Shown: positions 10,861-23,199, numbered from the stretch's first letter. The stretch is DNA of 64,000 nucleotides from Ahaetulla prasina (GCF_028640845.1 NC_080540.1:136242420-136306419); one strand, 5' to 3'. Translations and numbers: made by a program. The notes: a model not told the origin generated them from the sequence alone.

Positions 10861-13800
10861 CCAGTCAGAGCTGAAGAAGCTTCTTGGATGAGAAGTGAAA
10901 TGTCTTCAAAGAAAAACAATGTCCAGTTGCCTCTTGAAAAAGCACCTTTGGGACTACCTTGTCTGCTACTTATTACCCCAAGATGATATAATCAAAGGAT
11001 AGCGATCTCCTTGTCTACTGGGTCATGATGTCATAGAACAACCCAAAGCCTGGGTGACCATGTGATCTCCATAGTTTACATACAAGCCCAATGAAAGGGA
11101 GAGAAAGCAGGTTTCATGTTATAAAAGTCCTGAAAAGACCGCTTCGATCTCACTGCCATAAACAATTTCTTTTGTGTGTCATGGCCACTCCACAAAAGCT
11201 ACGAACAGATCCTTTGAGACAGTGGTAGCTTCTTGTAGATGTTACATCATGCCCTCCCTCTTTCCATGGAGTTTTCTCAATAGTCGTTGGCTGTCTGGGA
11301 GAAGATAGGGCACTAATTCTTCCTATGAACTGCCTAGATATCTGGTGTCCTGTGAAAATACGACTTTGCAATATTTTTTTTTTTCAATAGTCTCTAGGTG
11401 GCTGCCATAACCTATATTCATTTCGGGGGATTAATAGTGCAGAGCTTTGAGCAACAGGAGATTTAATCCACTGGCTGTAAAATAGCATGTACGGTGTAAA
11501 AATAGCATGATATAGTGATGCTTTGCAGGGCTGAGTAATTATTGGGCCCTGAGGGTGACACTAAATGTTGAGGCAGGCTCTTGGGGGCCATAGCACTATG
11601 CACACACATATAAGAAACATGGAGACACATAGTTGTAGATATGCAAACACGATTTCCCTTCTCAGGCACCACCCCAAAACCATTGCACATATATTATGTG
11701 CACACAGACCCTCCCATGTGAGAGTAAGAGTAAAACCCTGACCATTCAGTCATTTGTCTTGCACTGGGTGCCACTTTTAAGACAATGGCATGTACTTGCA
11801 GTGCTATCAATCTGCCTTGATTAGCAGAAACCTTACGGCAAAATCTCAGGATAAGTATATTCTTTTCACTGGCTTGGCTCCTGAGGAGAGAAAGAAAGAG
11901 AGAGAGGGGAGGGGAGGGGAGAGGAGAGGAGGGAAAGGGAGGGAAGAGGGGGAGGGAGACGGGGGGGGGAAGAGACCCAGGTTGTGCTCACTACCTTGGA
12001 GGGGAGATGCCAGTGGAGCTACACAAGCGCACAGCCTGTTCCTCCAAGCAGCTTTGGCCCACCCACCCAGCTCCCCCTGCAGATTCCGCTCCCCCTTCTA
12101 GTGCAGTTCACCAGCCCTGCCCTGGCAGGCTGAAAGAAATGCCAGCACACAGCCGTTTGTGAAACGATGTCACCAGCCCAGTGGCCACCCTGCAGCTTTT
12201 ATCCTCTCAGCAGATTACACAGAGGCCTTTATGTTTGGGAAAGATTTAGTGGACAAGCTGGGAAGCCTTCCTCCATGTGCTGCATGCACGTCCTCGTTGC
12301 TCGGGTGTTCTCTGCCATAAAGCTGCTTAGCTCAACCTCCAGGGCCACTCCAGTAAACCTATTACCAGATGATTTGTGTGGAGGGTTAGGGGCTCTTTTC
12401 CATGGGCAAGGCAGCCCCATGATTGTCTGACTTAACTCCTTCTCTCCTCACCCTAAGCAGAACAGCCTCTCGCCAGGCAGTGGGGATAACGCAACTGTGG
12501 GCCACCGAATGTGAAAATGTGAGGGTGCAAACGTGCCACACAGGCGTCACCCACCTGCTCCACCAGCCAAAGGAGGCTTCGTTGTTCACCTTCCGGTGTC
12601 ACAGGGAAGACTGTTCAGGCCGGCTGTCCCTGTGCAGGGAAATCCAGCAATGAGTGAGTTAATCACCATCATGCATACTGTACCTCAACCAATTAAATCT
12701 ATTTGCTTGCAGTGACTGAAAAGAGGCAGAAAGAAAATGTTGGTGGTGGTAGGGGGGAGGTGGAGCACAGATCCAGCCAGCACATCTGGAAGAAGGGCAG
12801 CTCCACGCTTAGATAAAGATCGCCAAGCAAAGAATTTTAACTGGGTAATAGCCCATTTGCTTGTCCGCCCTTGGCACACCTGTTCACAATGGAGCACAAG
12901 GCTGCACATTTGTTGATTAAATGGAGCAAGTGTGTGTAATGATTCTTCTGCCCTATTTAACCATCAGTGAAGACATCATTCATTACACAAGATGTTCCCC
13001 ATATGGACACATTAACCTATATGAATAGCATTTCTGCCAAATACAAGAGAAAGGGGAGGTGGGTGGGATTTCTCTGACCAAATCCCAGTTCTGTGTCAAT
13101 GCGCTGTCTCTTCTTCCCTGCAGGCAGATGGGCGAGGGCTCCTCTATTCATGCCAAGCAGCTGACTTGGCTTTCTCTTTGACCCCCCCCCACACACACAC
13201 ACTTTAGGCACAGAAACGGGATCCTCCCTATTTAGCAGCCAGCTGACTTTTCTCCTGCTTGCAGGACCCTGCCCTCCAAGACCAAGGAACCTTTTGGAGT
13301 TACATCACATCTGGTTGCTATAGAGACAGGAATGATGTCAGAAACAAAGGTGGGGGATAAGCTGCAGGATTCCTACTGAATAAATCTTCTTATCAGTATC
13401 GCAAGGACCAATCAGGCAGAGGCTTACAGCTAAAAACAGGCGAGCCGGAGTGTTTTGGAGGGGGGGGAGTGGAGTGGTTTCTCCAGTTCCGGAGAAGGTT
13501 CTCACCCTTTATAAATATATTACAGTTTTCTTGTACATTTACATTAAACCTGCTGCAGCATTGGATTAAAAAAAAAAGACTAAACAGGAATCAAATCACA
13601 TCTCTCTTTTTCTCTTTTCTCCCCCCCCCCCCGCTTTTCCAGTTCCAGAAAAATCACACAAAACCATTTGAGTTACTGTATTTTTTTTTTTTTTTTTGCT
13701 GTCAAGATTGTTCTCTGGACAACCCTGAGGGCCATCAGTTCTATCATTGTCATGGTGCTGAGGAAAGATGGGCCTGCTCCCAACCAGCTAAGATTTTCCC

Positions 13801-15510
13801 CGAGTAGATTCTGAAAACGCCAGCTGTCATAAACCGGGCAGACAGTGAGGCCTGCCATTTCCTGGGCTAATTTTGTATATCGCCTTTCTGGCTGCCTCTG
13901 ATTTCATGTCACTGTGTGCAAGATATTTGGGTGAGGAGAGAAATTGCACCCGAGGGCTCTAACACCCTGAGAAGAGCTCTCTCTTGCTACAGGTTGCCTT
14001 TCTGTCCTGTAGGAGCAATGAATGGACAGCTGGAGGAAAAAGACAGGGCTCAGAAATCTCCCTCGAATTCTCAGCATGTTCAACTTTTATAATTGGTATG
14101 CCGGTTCACTATCATGAATTTCATCAGATCTTTGTTTTATTGTTCTGTATAATGTCTACACAAGAGGGCTTCAGCCATACTGATCCAAACTACCTTCTGT
14201 TCTTTTCGACTCTATGCAGTTCTGGTAGGTAGGTAGGTAGATGTTTTGGCCTGTATTCCCCACCACAGTCAGATGATTCTGGCCTATCTTACTTTTAAAG
14301 ACAGCAGTTTTTTAGAAATTAGCCAGAGAAATATATTTCCCTTTCATAATTTTTTGCTGGACCCGAGCAGGTCTTCTGTATACAAATTTTTGGCACTGAC
14401 TCTGAATGAGTTAACAGATTAAAAAATAGAACAGCATCAGCTTCCTCTGGATGCTTAAATAATTTCAACAAACACTTCCTGAAAGTTCTTTTTTTTAGCT
14501 AACTCTTTAAAGTATGGGAGATTCGTCATCTTTTTATACCCAGGTGTTGTAATGGCGAAACAACTACCTCTTCACTAAATACTGCACCATTCACCACATT
14601 TGGCTCAGAAGTAGTTACACCTTAAATTAATGCTTGGCAAAATGCCAGATTATGGAATATTCTGCACCCCAAAAGCATGATTTCTCACTCCCATAAATAT
14701 CATGAGTATTAATCAACCCTTGATTGCTGCAACTGATTGCTATGTCATGGATTACCCATAACTACAATGTTTCAACAACATAGGTGGTTTAACAAGAGTC
14801 ATCAGAAAAAGCATTTTTGAAGAGCCATTACACAACCAATTTTGTCAGCTTATTATCTACTTTTACATTCCTTCTCCAAAGTAACTTCCTACAACTATAA
14901 AGCAAGAATTCAACATTTTACAGAAATCCATGTTTTAAGAATGCAGCACTAGTGTTAAAACTATTATTAAGCTAAGTATTAAAATTATTAAAGCTGCCCA
15001 AAATCACCTTAGAGGGGAGATGGGGGGGGGCATACAGATTAATTAAATAAGCAAACAGAAAGGGATACCTAATAACAAATTCAATCTCCATTGCTTTAAA
15101 AATCCTAACAAAGCAGAAATGTTTCAAAAACCACCCAGAAGATGCCTATAGAACCAACCCTCTTATTTCCATTCAAAAGGTACTCAGCTAGAAGATTCAA
15201 CCAGCACAAAATCCTTTTAATTCCTTTGACATAAGTCAGAAAGCCAGAAATCTCTGCTAAATGTCCTACTGAGTTCAATGGGGCTTTTACAAAGTTAGGC
15301 TCAAGCTTCATCTTTATGTGCATGTATAGGTAAATGGAACAAAGACTTCTGAATTAACATAAAATAGGAAAAAAAACCCACTCAAAGCCATTTATCAAAG
15401 TTAAAATTGTTCGATGGAATGTGATTGTACATTACATTCTATCCTGTCCGTTATCATCACAAAAAACTGGAATTCCAATTTCTTGGCTTAGAACTATCTA
15501 CTCTTCTACA
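10861..15510. other. Long unique stretch with simple repeats
   Basis: No gene or clear transposon is seen. It holds an AG/GGGA purine tract (11888-11970), a C run followed by CA repeats (13183-13201), a C run (13620-13632), a run of about 17 T (13680-13697) and a TAGG repeat (14225-14241). The part from 12000 to 13470 is the less AT-rich half and could hold regulatory DNA, but there is no CpG island. Confidence 0.5.
11888..11970. repeat. Purine-rich GA/GGGA simple repeat
   Basis: An almost unbroken run of A and G made from AGAGG, GGGA and GAGG units, ending in a G run. No coding sense. Confidence 0.9.
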
Positions 15511-15539
15511 GCATTCTCATCTCATTCCTTAGACAGAGA

Positions 15540-15690
15540 CATATTTGCTATCAGTATCCATGCTTTTCTATTACCCAACTTAGATTATTTACTGCAAGGT
15601 GTTACACGTGGGACTCTCTTGTATCTGTTTGGAAATCGCAACTAGTTCAGAATATGGCAGAGAAATTACTAACTGTAACTAAACCCAGGA
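15540..15690 (+). pseudogene. L2-like LINE RT fragment
   Basis: One frame reads LDYLLQGV and, after a shift, QLVQNMAEKLLT. This matches the L2/CR1 pattern LDYCNALL...LQ-VQNAAARLLT near the end of the reverse transcriptase. It is frameshifted and short. A CR1-type fragment on the opposite strand follows directly. Confidence 0.55.
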
Positions 15691-15910
15691 TTTCAAGTCT
15701 GGTGGCATAAGGTATTTTGTTGTAATCAGAGGAGTGGAGAACTCTTCTTGTAAATATTTCTGGACACGCTCAGTTGTATTAATGTCCGAAATGAGGTGTG
15801 GGTTCCAGACAGTCGAGCTGTATTCAAGAATTGGTCTAGCAAATATTTTATATGCTCTGGTTAGTAGTGTAGTGTTTCTGGAGAAGAAGCTATGCAAGAT
15901 TAAATTGTTG
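15679..15910 (-). pseudogene. CR1/L3-type LINE RT fragment
   Basis: The reverse strand encodes a peptide with LLTRAYKIFARPILEYSS and STVWNPHLISDINTTERVQ. This is the classic CR1 reverse-transcriptase C-terminal motif (RPILEY..VWNP....I..IERVQ). The open part is about 72 codons, with no catalytic YADD segment. It is a 5'- and 3'-truncated relic. Confidence 0.85.
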
Positions 15911-16151
15911 TTGTTGCTCTTGGCTCCCTTCCAATCTTGTTATTTTCCTCTGCCCAGGTCCCATTATAGGCATGGGACAGAAACTGGTACATTTCTTGGC
16001 ATCAACCAAACAGTATTTGCAGTCTTTCTATGGTCCCTTTGATACATGCCCTGGTTTCTTGCTACATGTTTTTCATCTGTAAACCCCTGGGAATATCCCA
16101 GGGCTCCTAAGGGAGAAAATGCCCCTCTGGTTGGAAACCTCTCCTTTAGAG

Positions 16152-16287
16152 CAGGGTATCTCCAACCTTGGCAACTTTAAGCCTGGAGGACTTCAACTCC
16201 CAGAATCCCCCAGCCAGCAAAGCTGGCTGGGGAATTCTGGGAGTTGAAGACCACCAGGCTTAAAGTTGCCAAGGTTGGAGACCCCTG
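16152..16287. mobile_element. Palindromic hAT MITE (136 bp)
   Basis: It starts CAGGGTATCTCCAACCTTGG and ends AAGGTTGGAGACCCCTG, with CTTTAGAG on both sides (16144-16151 and 16288-16295), a perfect 8-bp duplication. The arms pair across nearly the whole length around AGCCAGCAAAGCTGGCT. Confidence 0.97.
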
Positions 16288-16347
16288 CTTTAGAGGACAT
16301 TTAGAGCATTTACAGCAGAGTTGTTTCTCCTGACTAATGCCTTAGAG

Positions 16348-16858
16348 CAGGGGTAGTCAACCTTTTTATACCTACCGCCCACTTTTGTATCTCTGTTAGT
16401 GGTAAAATTTTCTAACTGCCCACTGGTTCCACAGTAATGTGCCGTGTATCGTCGCCTGTGCATGCCTCTCACGCATTGTGGATTGGGTTTGGGGGGGGGG
16501 CTCCGGCTACCAGCTCTGCTTGTCTGTTACAGCTGCTGTGGGGAGATGCGTGAGCTATTCTGGCACGAGGCTCTTTTGTTTGCGGTTGCACTATAGCGCC
16601 ATTTAGTTTCCCTTACGTAACGTGAGCTAAACTTATGCGCGGGCGATACAAATAGTATATTTTCAGAAATTTTAATTGTCACAGGGAATTTTATGAAAAC
16701 CTAATGAAAATGTTTTTAAATAATGCTATGAAAATTTTTAAAAAGTCAATTAAATTAAAAAAAGGAAAGTGGTTCAGTATCGGACAAAATCCCTACCGCC
16801 CACCATGAAAGCTGGAACGCCCACTAGTGGGCAGTAGGGACCAGGTTGACTACCACTG
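16348..16858. mobile_element. Non-autonomous hAT element (511 bp), copy 2
   Basis: It starts CAGGGGTAGTCAACC and ends GGTTGACTACCACTG, flanked by CCTTAGAG on both sides (16340-16347 and 16859-16866), a perfect 8-bp duplication. It is colinear with the copy at 528-1033, including the AT-rich centre and the CTACCGCCCA motifs near both ends. Confidence 0.97.
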
Positions 16859-16869
16859 CCTTAGAGATA

Positions 16870-17770
16870 CAGGTAGTCCTCGACTTACAACAGTTCATTT
16901 ACTGGTCATCCAAAGTGACAACAGCACGGGAAAAAAGTGACCCATGACCATTTTTCGAACTTATGACCACTGCAGCATCCCCATGGTCACATGATCAAAA
17001 TTCAGATGCTTGGCAAGTGATTCATATTTATGACGGTTCCAGTATCCTGGGGGTCCAGTGATCAGCTTTAATGACCTTCTGACAAGCAAAGTCCAGGGAA
17101 TTTTATGCATGTTGGTTATGACCTTTAAATCGCTCCATGGCTTAGGACCTGGGTACTTACGGGACCGCCTGCTGTTACCACACGCCTCCCACCGACCCGT
17201 ACGCTCCCATAGAGAGGGACTTCTCAGGGTGCCGTCCGCCAAACAATGTCGGCTGGCGGCCCCCAGGGGAAGGGCCTTCTCTGTGGGGGCTCCCACACTC
17301 TGGAACGAGCTTCCCCTGGGTTTACGCCAAATACCCGACCTTCGGACATTTCGTCGCGAACTCAAGACTCATCTTTTTATCCGCGCGGGGCTGGCTTAAA
17401 TTAGGATTTTAATGTTTAAATTTATTAATTTTAAACGGGGTTTTTTAGTATGGTAAATTTTAATCATTGGGCTAATTTAAATAAGTTTTTTAAATCGTAT
17501 TTTAAACTTGTATATTGTATTGTCGGTTTTATTATGCCTGTACACCGCCCTGAGTCCTTCGGGAGAAGGGCGGTATAAAAATCAAATCAAATAAATAAAT
17601 AAATAAATAAAGTCAGTGGGGAAGCCACATTCACTTAACAAGCGTTACTAACTTAACAAATGCAATGATTCACTTAACCACTGTGGCAAGAAAAGTTGTA
17701 AAATGGGCCAAACTCACTTAACAAATGTTTCACTTGGGCGCAATTATGGCCCTAACTGGAGGACCACCTG
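16870..17770 (+). mobile_element. TA-flanked DNA transposon, copy 3, with nested LINE
   Basis: It starts CAGGTAGTCCTCGACTTA after TA (16868-16869) and ends GAGGACCACCTG before TA (17771-17772). The family body runs to 17093 and resumes at 17615. The 515 bp between are an L2-like LINE 3' end. The left end lies 3 bp from the duplication of the preceding hAT. Confidence 0.92.
17094..17608 (+). mobile_element. L2-like LINE 3' end nested in the TA element
   Basis: 5'-truncated LINE. An open frame (about 17130-17399) reads HGLGPGYLRDRLLLP, then RAFSVGAPTLWNELP, then FRRELKTHLF, the conserved C-terminus of L2-type ORF2 (WN.LP...FR..LKTHLF). The 3' UTR ends CCGCCCTGAGTCCTTCGGGA, GGGCGGTATAAAA and an AATAAATA tail. 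AAAGTC stands before (17088-17093) and after (17609-17614), a 6-bp target duplication. Confidence 0.93.
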
Positions 17771-17772
17771 TA

Positions 17773-20151
17773 TCTTCATTCCCCTCTTCCGCCCTCACAC
17801 TCCCCACCACCCCGCATGACTTAAAGTCTATGCTCCAACCTATTTCTATCTGGGGCTTTTCAATATTGTGCAACCCTCAACCTTCAGTAGGGCTTCTTCC
17901 TTTAATTGCAGGGGATGGGCAAAAATCAAGAATAGCACTCATCCTAGTAATTAATAAATATCGATATAAAGAAATATCTTAATACTAAAATGAATTAGGA
18001 TTGGGATTAATTCTCCCGGCCCAATTTTATGAGGAGGGGGAAGCTGTCTGTCATTGGATGCAGTCAAGCAGAGACTGGCTCTGTCACAATGCCTTAAATA
18101 GGATCCCTTTAAGGAGCAGAGGTTTGGACTCAGGGTTTTAAATCTGCCCTTCCTGAGCTATGTTTTATGATGGTAAGGCTGAATTGTGACATATGTTTCA
18201 GGAGGATTACAGGGACAATCATGCTTATTGAATAATCTTGTGTTTCTATGACCAAGCACAGACTGAGGACATCTAGTGTCATTCAGAAGTAACTACACCT
18301 GTGTGACAGTTGGGCTGGATTGATGCTGGTACCTTGAAGTTGGAATCCGTCAAAAAGAGCTGGAATCTATAAGGGTTCCTGGACCTGGATGGAAGAAATG
18401 CCTAATACCAGGCATGTCTTTCCCATGAAGACAGACATTGCCTTTGCTAACTTTTTAAATGCAAGCTCAAACTGACCACCCATGAGTGAGGTTTTGAGGC
18501 ATGTCTGGTTCTCATTGTCTTTTTCAAAGTAGTGCAATGAAGAGTACATCTGTACAGTGTTGTGTTTTGTACAGCATCAGCTTGTTTGAACACGGAATAC
18601 AATTTTTTTTTTGGCACCTGGAGTTTCTGCAACTGACATGTGGTAGTCCTTATCCATGGCCAGTAAAGTCAATAGCAGCTTTTCTCAAGATGGGACACAA
18701 CAATGGTTGTGCCAGCTGAGGATTCTTTAAAGAGAAACTTTTTCAAACATAAACTGTGCTAAAGAAACCTACAACTGTGTCACTGAGCCAAGGAGGAACT
18801 TTGATGCCACTGGTCTTTCTTTCTTTTCCTCTTTTCCTCATTCATTCATTCCTTCTTTCATTCCTCCCTTCCTTCTTTTCCCTGTTACTAATTTATGGCA
18901 AGAGAAAAGTGTAAGAAGCAATCTTCCCTTATATGCTGCATGTAGACTACAAAAAACACACGTTGTGTCATTAATAAAAGAAACAAGGAAATATATCAAA
19001 CAATTCCCAAAGCTTGGAAATGGATGTTTCATGGAAGAACAGTCATGTGGCTGCAAGTCTATAATAGCACACTTAATTGGTTACTGAATGAATGAACCCA
19101 TTGTCAGAGTTCAGACAATATACTAAATTTTAAATTAACCACACTGGCTGGGTTCATCCAACATACCGAGGAAGCCAAAAAAACTTAATCAAGGTTGACA
19201 CTGACCGAGTTTAGCATATGCAAATACAATCACTAGCTCTATAAATGACCTGAAGATAAAATGTTAGGTGAATATAACTAGAGAATTAATCTTAAGCTTA
19301 TATTCTCTCTCAGCCATGATTTTTACTCTGTGAACAGGCCTCTTATAAGGATAACATAGGAAATATACATTCATTTGTTTCCATCTTTCCATCCAACCAG
19401 CACAATCAAGAAGGCTGACAATTATGTCACAAGATACAAAGCAAAATAAAACACTAAGACATAATTTAAATACTGAAATAAATACATATTAAAAGCCATC
19501 CTAACGTTACTTAAAAGGCCTAGCTGGCTTCCTGAAATCTAAGAAAAACAAATAGAATAAAAACAGGAATGTGTAGGAAAATAAATATGTCTTGTTAGAC
19601 ATCTATAGAATTTAAAGGAGGTTGGAGTCCTTTCTTAAAATTGCTGCCAACCTTATGAGCCAAAAACCAGACGAAGGAAGTGTGTTTTCTAATCACTGAT
19701 GGAACGATTTCCTTATCCTATTGAATAAATGAAAAGCTAAGCGCCAACTGGATACCTTGGTGATTAACTGGCATCAAAATTGAACCTTCTATTCAATTTT
19801 GGTTAAGCTTATTTAGAAATAAGTTCCACTGAGTTTGCATGACTTATAGCCCAACTGTACCAAAGTCTAATTGGATACAATGCTCATTGACATCAATGGA
19901 GTTTACCTGTGAGCCTGAAAGTCTAAATAAGTATTCCCAAGCTTATACCAAGGATGCTGAATATGATTTTTAAAAACTTCTTTAAATAGAGAAGTGGAAT
20001 AAGAGTGGCTTCGCTTGATTTTGCCAATTTTTTGGAAGAGGCTATATTTGAATACTTAGAAGCAAAAGAATATTTTATTTTTTAAAAAATAAAAGCCGAT
20101 AGCTCTAATGTAATCCAGATACAAATGGTGGTTCGACAAAGTTGAAATAAA
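17773..20151. other. Unique AT-rich noncoding stretch
   Basis: No delimited repeat or coding frame. TTCATTCC-like simple sequence lies at 18838-18872. The rest is ordinary intergenic or intronic DNA. Confidence 0.5.
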
Positions 20152-20160
20152 AGTTCCTGT

Positions 20161-20557
20161 TGAAGACTACTTCAGCTTCAGTCACAACAATACAAGAGCA
20201 AACAATAGATTTAAACTTAATGTTAACCGCTCCAATCTTGATTGCAGAAAATATGACTTCAGTAACAGAGTTGTTAATGCTTGGAATACACTACCTGACT
20301 CTGTGGTCTCTTCTCAAAGTCTCCAAAGCTTTAACCAAAAACTGTCTACTATTGACCTCACCCCTTTCCTAAGAGGTCTATAAGGGGCGTGCCTACCGTT
20401 CCTGCCCTACTGTTTCCTTTCATTATATCCAATTTATATAGTTATTACATGCTTATACTCATACATATACTTATATGTTGTATAGTTACTTCATGCTTAT
20501 GCTTATGTATGCTGTTATGACAAATAAAATAAAATAAAATAAATAAAATAAAAAGTC
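20161..20557 (+). mobile_element. CR1/L3-type LINE 3' end, 9-bp duplication
   Basis: AGTTCCTGT flanks both sides (20152-20160 and 20558-20566), so both ends are exact. An unbroken 72-codon frame (20165-20380, stop TAA) reads CRKYDFSNRVVNAWNTLPDS near its middle, the C-terminal signature of CR1/L3 ORF2. The 3' UTR carries AGGGGCGTGCCTACCGTTCC and ends in an AAATA/AAAATA repeat. It is a 5'-truncated, dead-on-arrival insertion. Confidence 0.93.
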
Positions 20558-20566
20558 AGTTCCTGT

Positions 20567-21764
20567 CTAATTGCTGTCTTCTGGCATCTAATAAAGAGCT
20601 GTCATTTTCCAACCCATTTACTTATGTAGGAACAAATTACAGGTTGGCATACCTGTCTCCTCTGCCAGCTCAGCCTATATAGATTCTGCTGAGGATTAAT
20701 ATGGCTGATTCATCTTGTTCCTGGGCTTTTGCTTACGCACCATGGGGCATTGTTTACTGCCAGTGCCTGAATAGCCTGCCTGCTAAATTAAGCCCTTCTA
20801 CAATGGCTTGTTGATTCTCCCATTACATTTCCATAGGCTTTGGCTTTACAAAAGGACTGCTTTAAAGGGCAAGAACAATTGCTGTCCATGGTGATTCAGC
20901 AAAGAAGAAGGCCATAGCTATTCTCTGAGCAAGTCCTGAGTCACCTACGGGGAAGAACTATGATGTCCTTGCTGTTGTCTTCATGGGGTTTGTGCTTGTG
21001 TAAAAGGTGGAAAGGGCAGGAATGGGACAGCTGAGGCCTTAGTTGTCTTTGGTGAAGGTAGCGCCATACAAAAAGTGACAGCTAATTTCTTTTTTCTGAA
21101 TCCAGAGATTATGTTATGATCAGGTATTTACCAGGCCCATGCTAAGTAGAAGTCCCTCTGTCAGGTAGAGCTTGAGAGGCTCTTCTGGCCGAACTTTGGA
21201 GGCAATTGATATTCCGCAGTGACTTGAGTGTTGCAGAATGAGACCCAAGGACCATATAACACATACCTTTTGGAAAAAAAATATTCCTATTGTTCTGCTC
21301 TAATATTCTGCTCAGCCAACTGCTACCATATATTTATCTGTATAGCAACATTTTGTAATTCCAAGATGTCACTGCATGTAAAGCCATGGCTTAAGATATT
21401 GTTACTGTGATATGAAGCCACATTTTCATTGTATTAACACAATGGTAACACAATGTGCAACTTTCTGCAATGCATTCCTGTCACGGTCCTCTCAAAGCAG
21501 GACATAGACTAGGGATTGTTTGGGCCAATGGCAACTTCTGCAGCCTCAGGAAGAATATTGGAGTGAAGATTTGTAAGAAGACACAACAAAAGATAGTTCT
21601 CAAAACAAGACATGGTTTTCATAACAAGAGATGGTTCCCATGTGAACTGAATGAAGTATCAAGAGGCATCAGTGGATTATCATGCTGGAAGTGGCCAAAC
21701 CTTGCTGGAATTTTAAAAGTGGATGGGAACAGCTTTGTTCCTTTGAACAAAGTACTTTATATAG
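20567..21764. other. Unique stretch, possible conserved noncoding DNA
   Basis: No transposon or coding frame. The part 20640-20960 has even base composition, no simple repeats and several AT-rich homeodomain-like cores (ATTAAT, TTAAG). That is compatible with an enhancer, but conservation cannot be judged from one genome. Confidence 0.3.
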
Positions 21765-21786
21765 TACTTTAAACTATCACATAGAA

Positions 21787-22045
21787 CAGGGGTGTCTAAA
21801 TTTGGCAACTTTAAGACTTGTGGACTTCAACTCCCAGAATTCCTCAACCAGCAAAGCTGGGAGTTGGTCCACAAGTCTTAAATTTGCAAAGTTTGGACAC
21901 CCTTGTTCTATGTGATAGTTTAAAGTAGCGGTCTCCAATCTTGGCAACTTTAAGACTTGTGGACTTCAACACTCAGCTTTGCTGGCTGAGGAATTCTGGG
22001 AGTTGAAGTCCACAAGTCTTAAAGTTGCCAAGTTTGGACACCCTG
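21787..22045. mobile_element. Composite double hAT MITE with captured flank
   Basis: ACATAGAA flanks the whole unit (21779-21786 and 22046-22053). Inside are two copies of the same palindromic MITE. The first (21787-21905) starts CAGGGGTGTCTAAATTTGG and ends GTTTGGACACCCTTG. The second (about 21928-22045) starts GCGGTCTCCAATCTTGG and ends GTTTGGACACCCTG. Between them, 21906-21927 is a perfect 22-bp inverted copy of the left host flank (21765-21786). The outer duplication belongs to the left end of copy 1 and the right end of copy 2. Confidence 0.93.
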
Positions 22046-22225
22046 ACATAGAATAAGGACAAGTTACAGGGATGAAGATCTTCTGGGTTGTTCTGAAAGT
22101 TCAATCAAGTGGGAAATTACAATTTGAGTTGGAGTTGGGATTGGGAATGTCTGGAGGCATGAAGGTTTTAGTTCAGTGAATAATAGTTTTAAAGCCAGTT
22201 TAAATGTGTCTTGTGAGCATGGAAT

Positions 22226-22594
22226 GACAACAGTTCATTTCGTGACCATTCAAAGTTACAACGGCACTGGAAAAAGTGACTTGCTGTATGAACATTTTTT
22301 CACGCTTACGACTATTGTGGCATCCCCATGGTCATGTGATCAAAATCCAGACACTTGGCAACTGACTCATATTTATGACGGTTGCAGTGTCCCGGGGTCA
22401 TGTGATCCCCTTTTGCCACCTTCTGACAAGCAAAGTCAATGGGTTCATTTAACAGCCGTGTTACTAACTTGACAACTGCAGTGATTCATTTAACAACTCT
22501 GGCAAGTCAGGTAGTAAAATGGAGCAAAATTCACTTAACAGATGTCTCACTTAGCAACAGAAATTTGGGCTCAGTTGTGGTTGAGGACCACCTG
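22226..22594 (+). mobile_element. TA-flanked DNA transposon, copy 4, 5'-truncated
   Basis: The family body runs from GACAACAGTTCATTTCGTG to GGTTGAGGACCACCTG and is followed by TA (22595-22596). The left terminal repeat is missing. The landmark CATCCCCATGGTCATGTGAT is at 22322. Confidence 0.88.
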
Positions 22595-22794
22595 TACTAA
22601 AGGATTGTAAAGGTTCTCAACAACTCTCCCAGGGCAATTCCAGAAAAAAAGTTACATATTAAGAATATAAGCAATAAAGAAGAAGGATGCATCCCCTTAG
22701 CAGTAAATTAGGAGGCTCAACTTGTCCTGGCCCATTTGGGGGCAAGTTAAACTTAATAAGGTCAGGTACAGATCTACATGAAGCTTCTGCATTA

Positions 22795-23035
22795 CATGTG
22801 GGTGGTAGTTGTTATAATATCCCATTTTTATTTTGTACAACTCAAATTAGTGTACATAATGCTTCGGCCTCCTATTTTCCCCACAACACAACAGCATCCC
22901 TAAAAGATGGGTTGGGCTGAGAAAGAGTAACTATCTCAAAGTCACCCAGCTGCCTTTCATGCATAAGGGAAGACTAGAACTCAATGTCTCCTTGTTTTTA
23001 ATCCAGTACCTTCACCACAAAACCAAACTGGCTCT
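22795..23035 (-). mobile_element. CORE/MIR-like SINE, inverted
   Basis: Read on the reverse strand it has a tRNA-like head, then AAGGCAGCTGGGTGACTTTG (compare MIR GGGTGACCTTGGGC), then CTCAGCCCAACCCATC, then CTATTTTCCCC in inverted form. It is diverged, with no clean target duplication. The same family lies near 46780 and 62560. Confidence 0.65.
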
Positions 23036-23164
23036 TAGCTTTAAGCTTTGTTCATTGGATCCTGTACTTTAGTTAACTAATCCCAGCACCCTAAGCTGGG
23101 AAGGAACACCACCAACCACTCCACCCAGCTTCTGCAAATGCAACTGTGCCATCACACTGTCTTT

Positions 23165-23199
23165 GTGTATTGTGTGTCTGTGTGTGTGTGTGTGTGTGA
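23165..23199. repeat. TG dinucleotide repeat
   Basis: A TG microsatellite with one TCTG interruption near its start. Confidence 0.95.

Noticed and set aside
11790..12101. 103-codon frame rich in E, R and G
   Set aside because: Its length comes from the purine simple repeat at 11888-11970.
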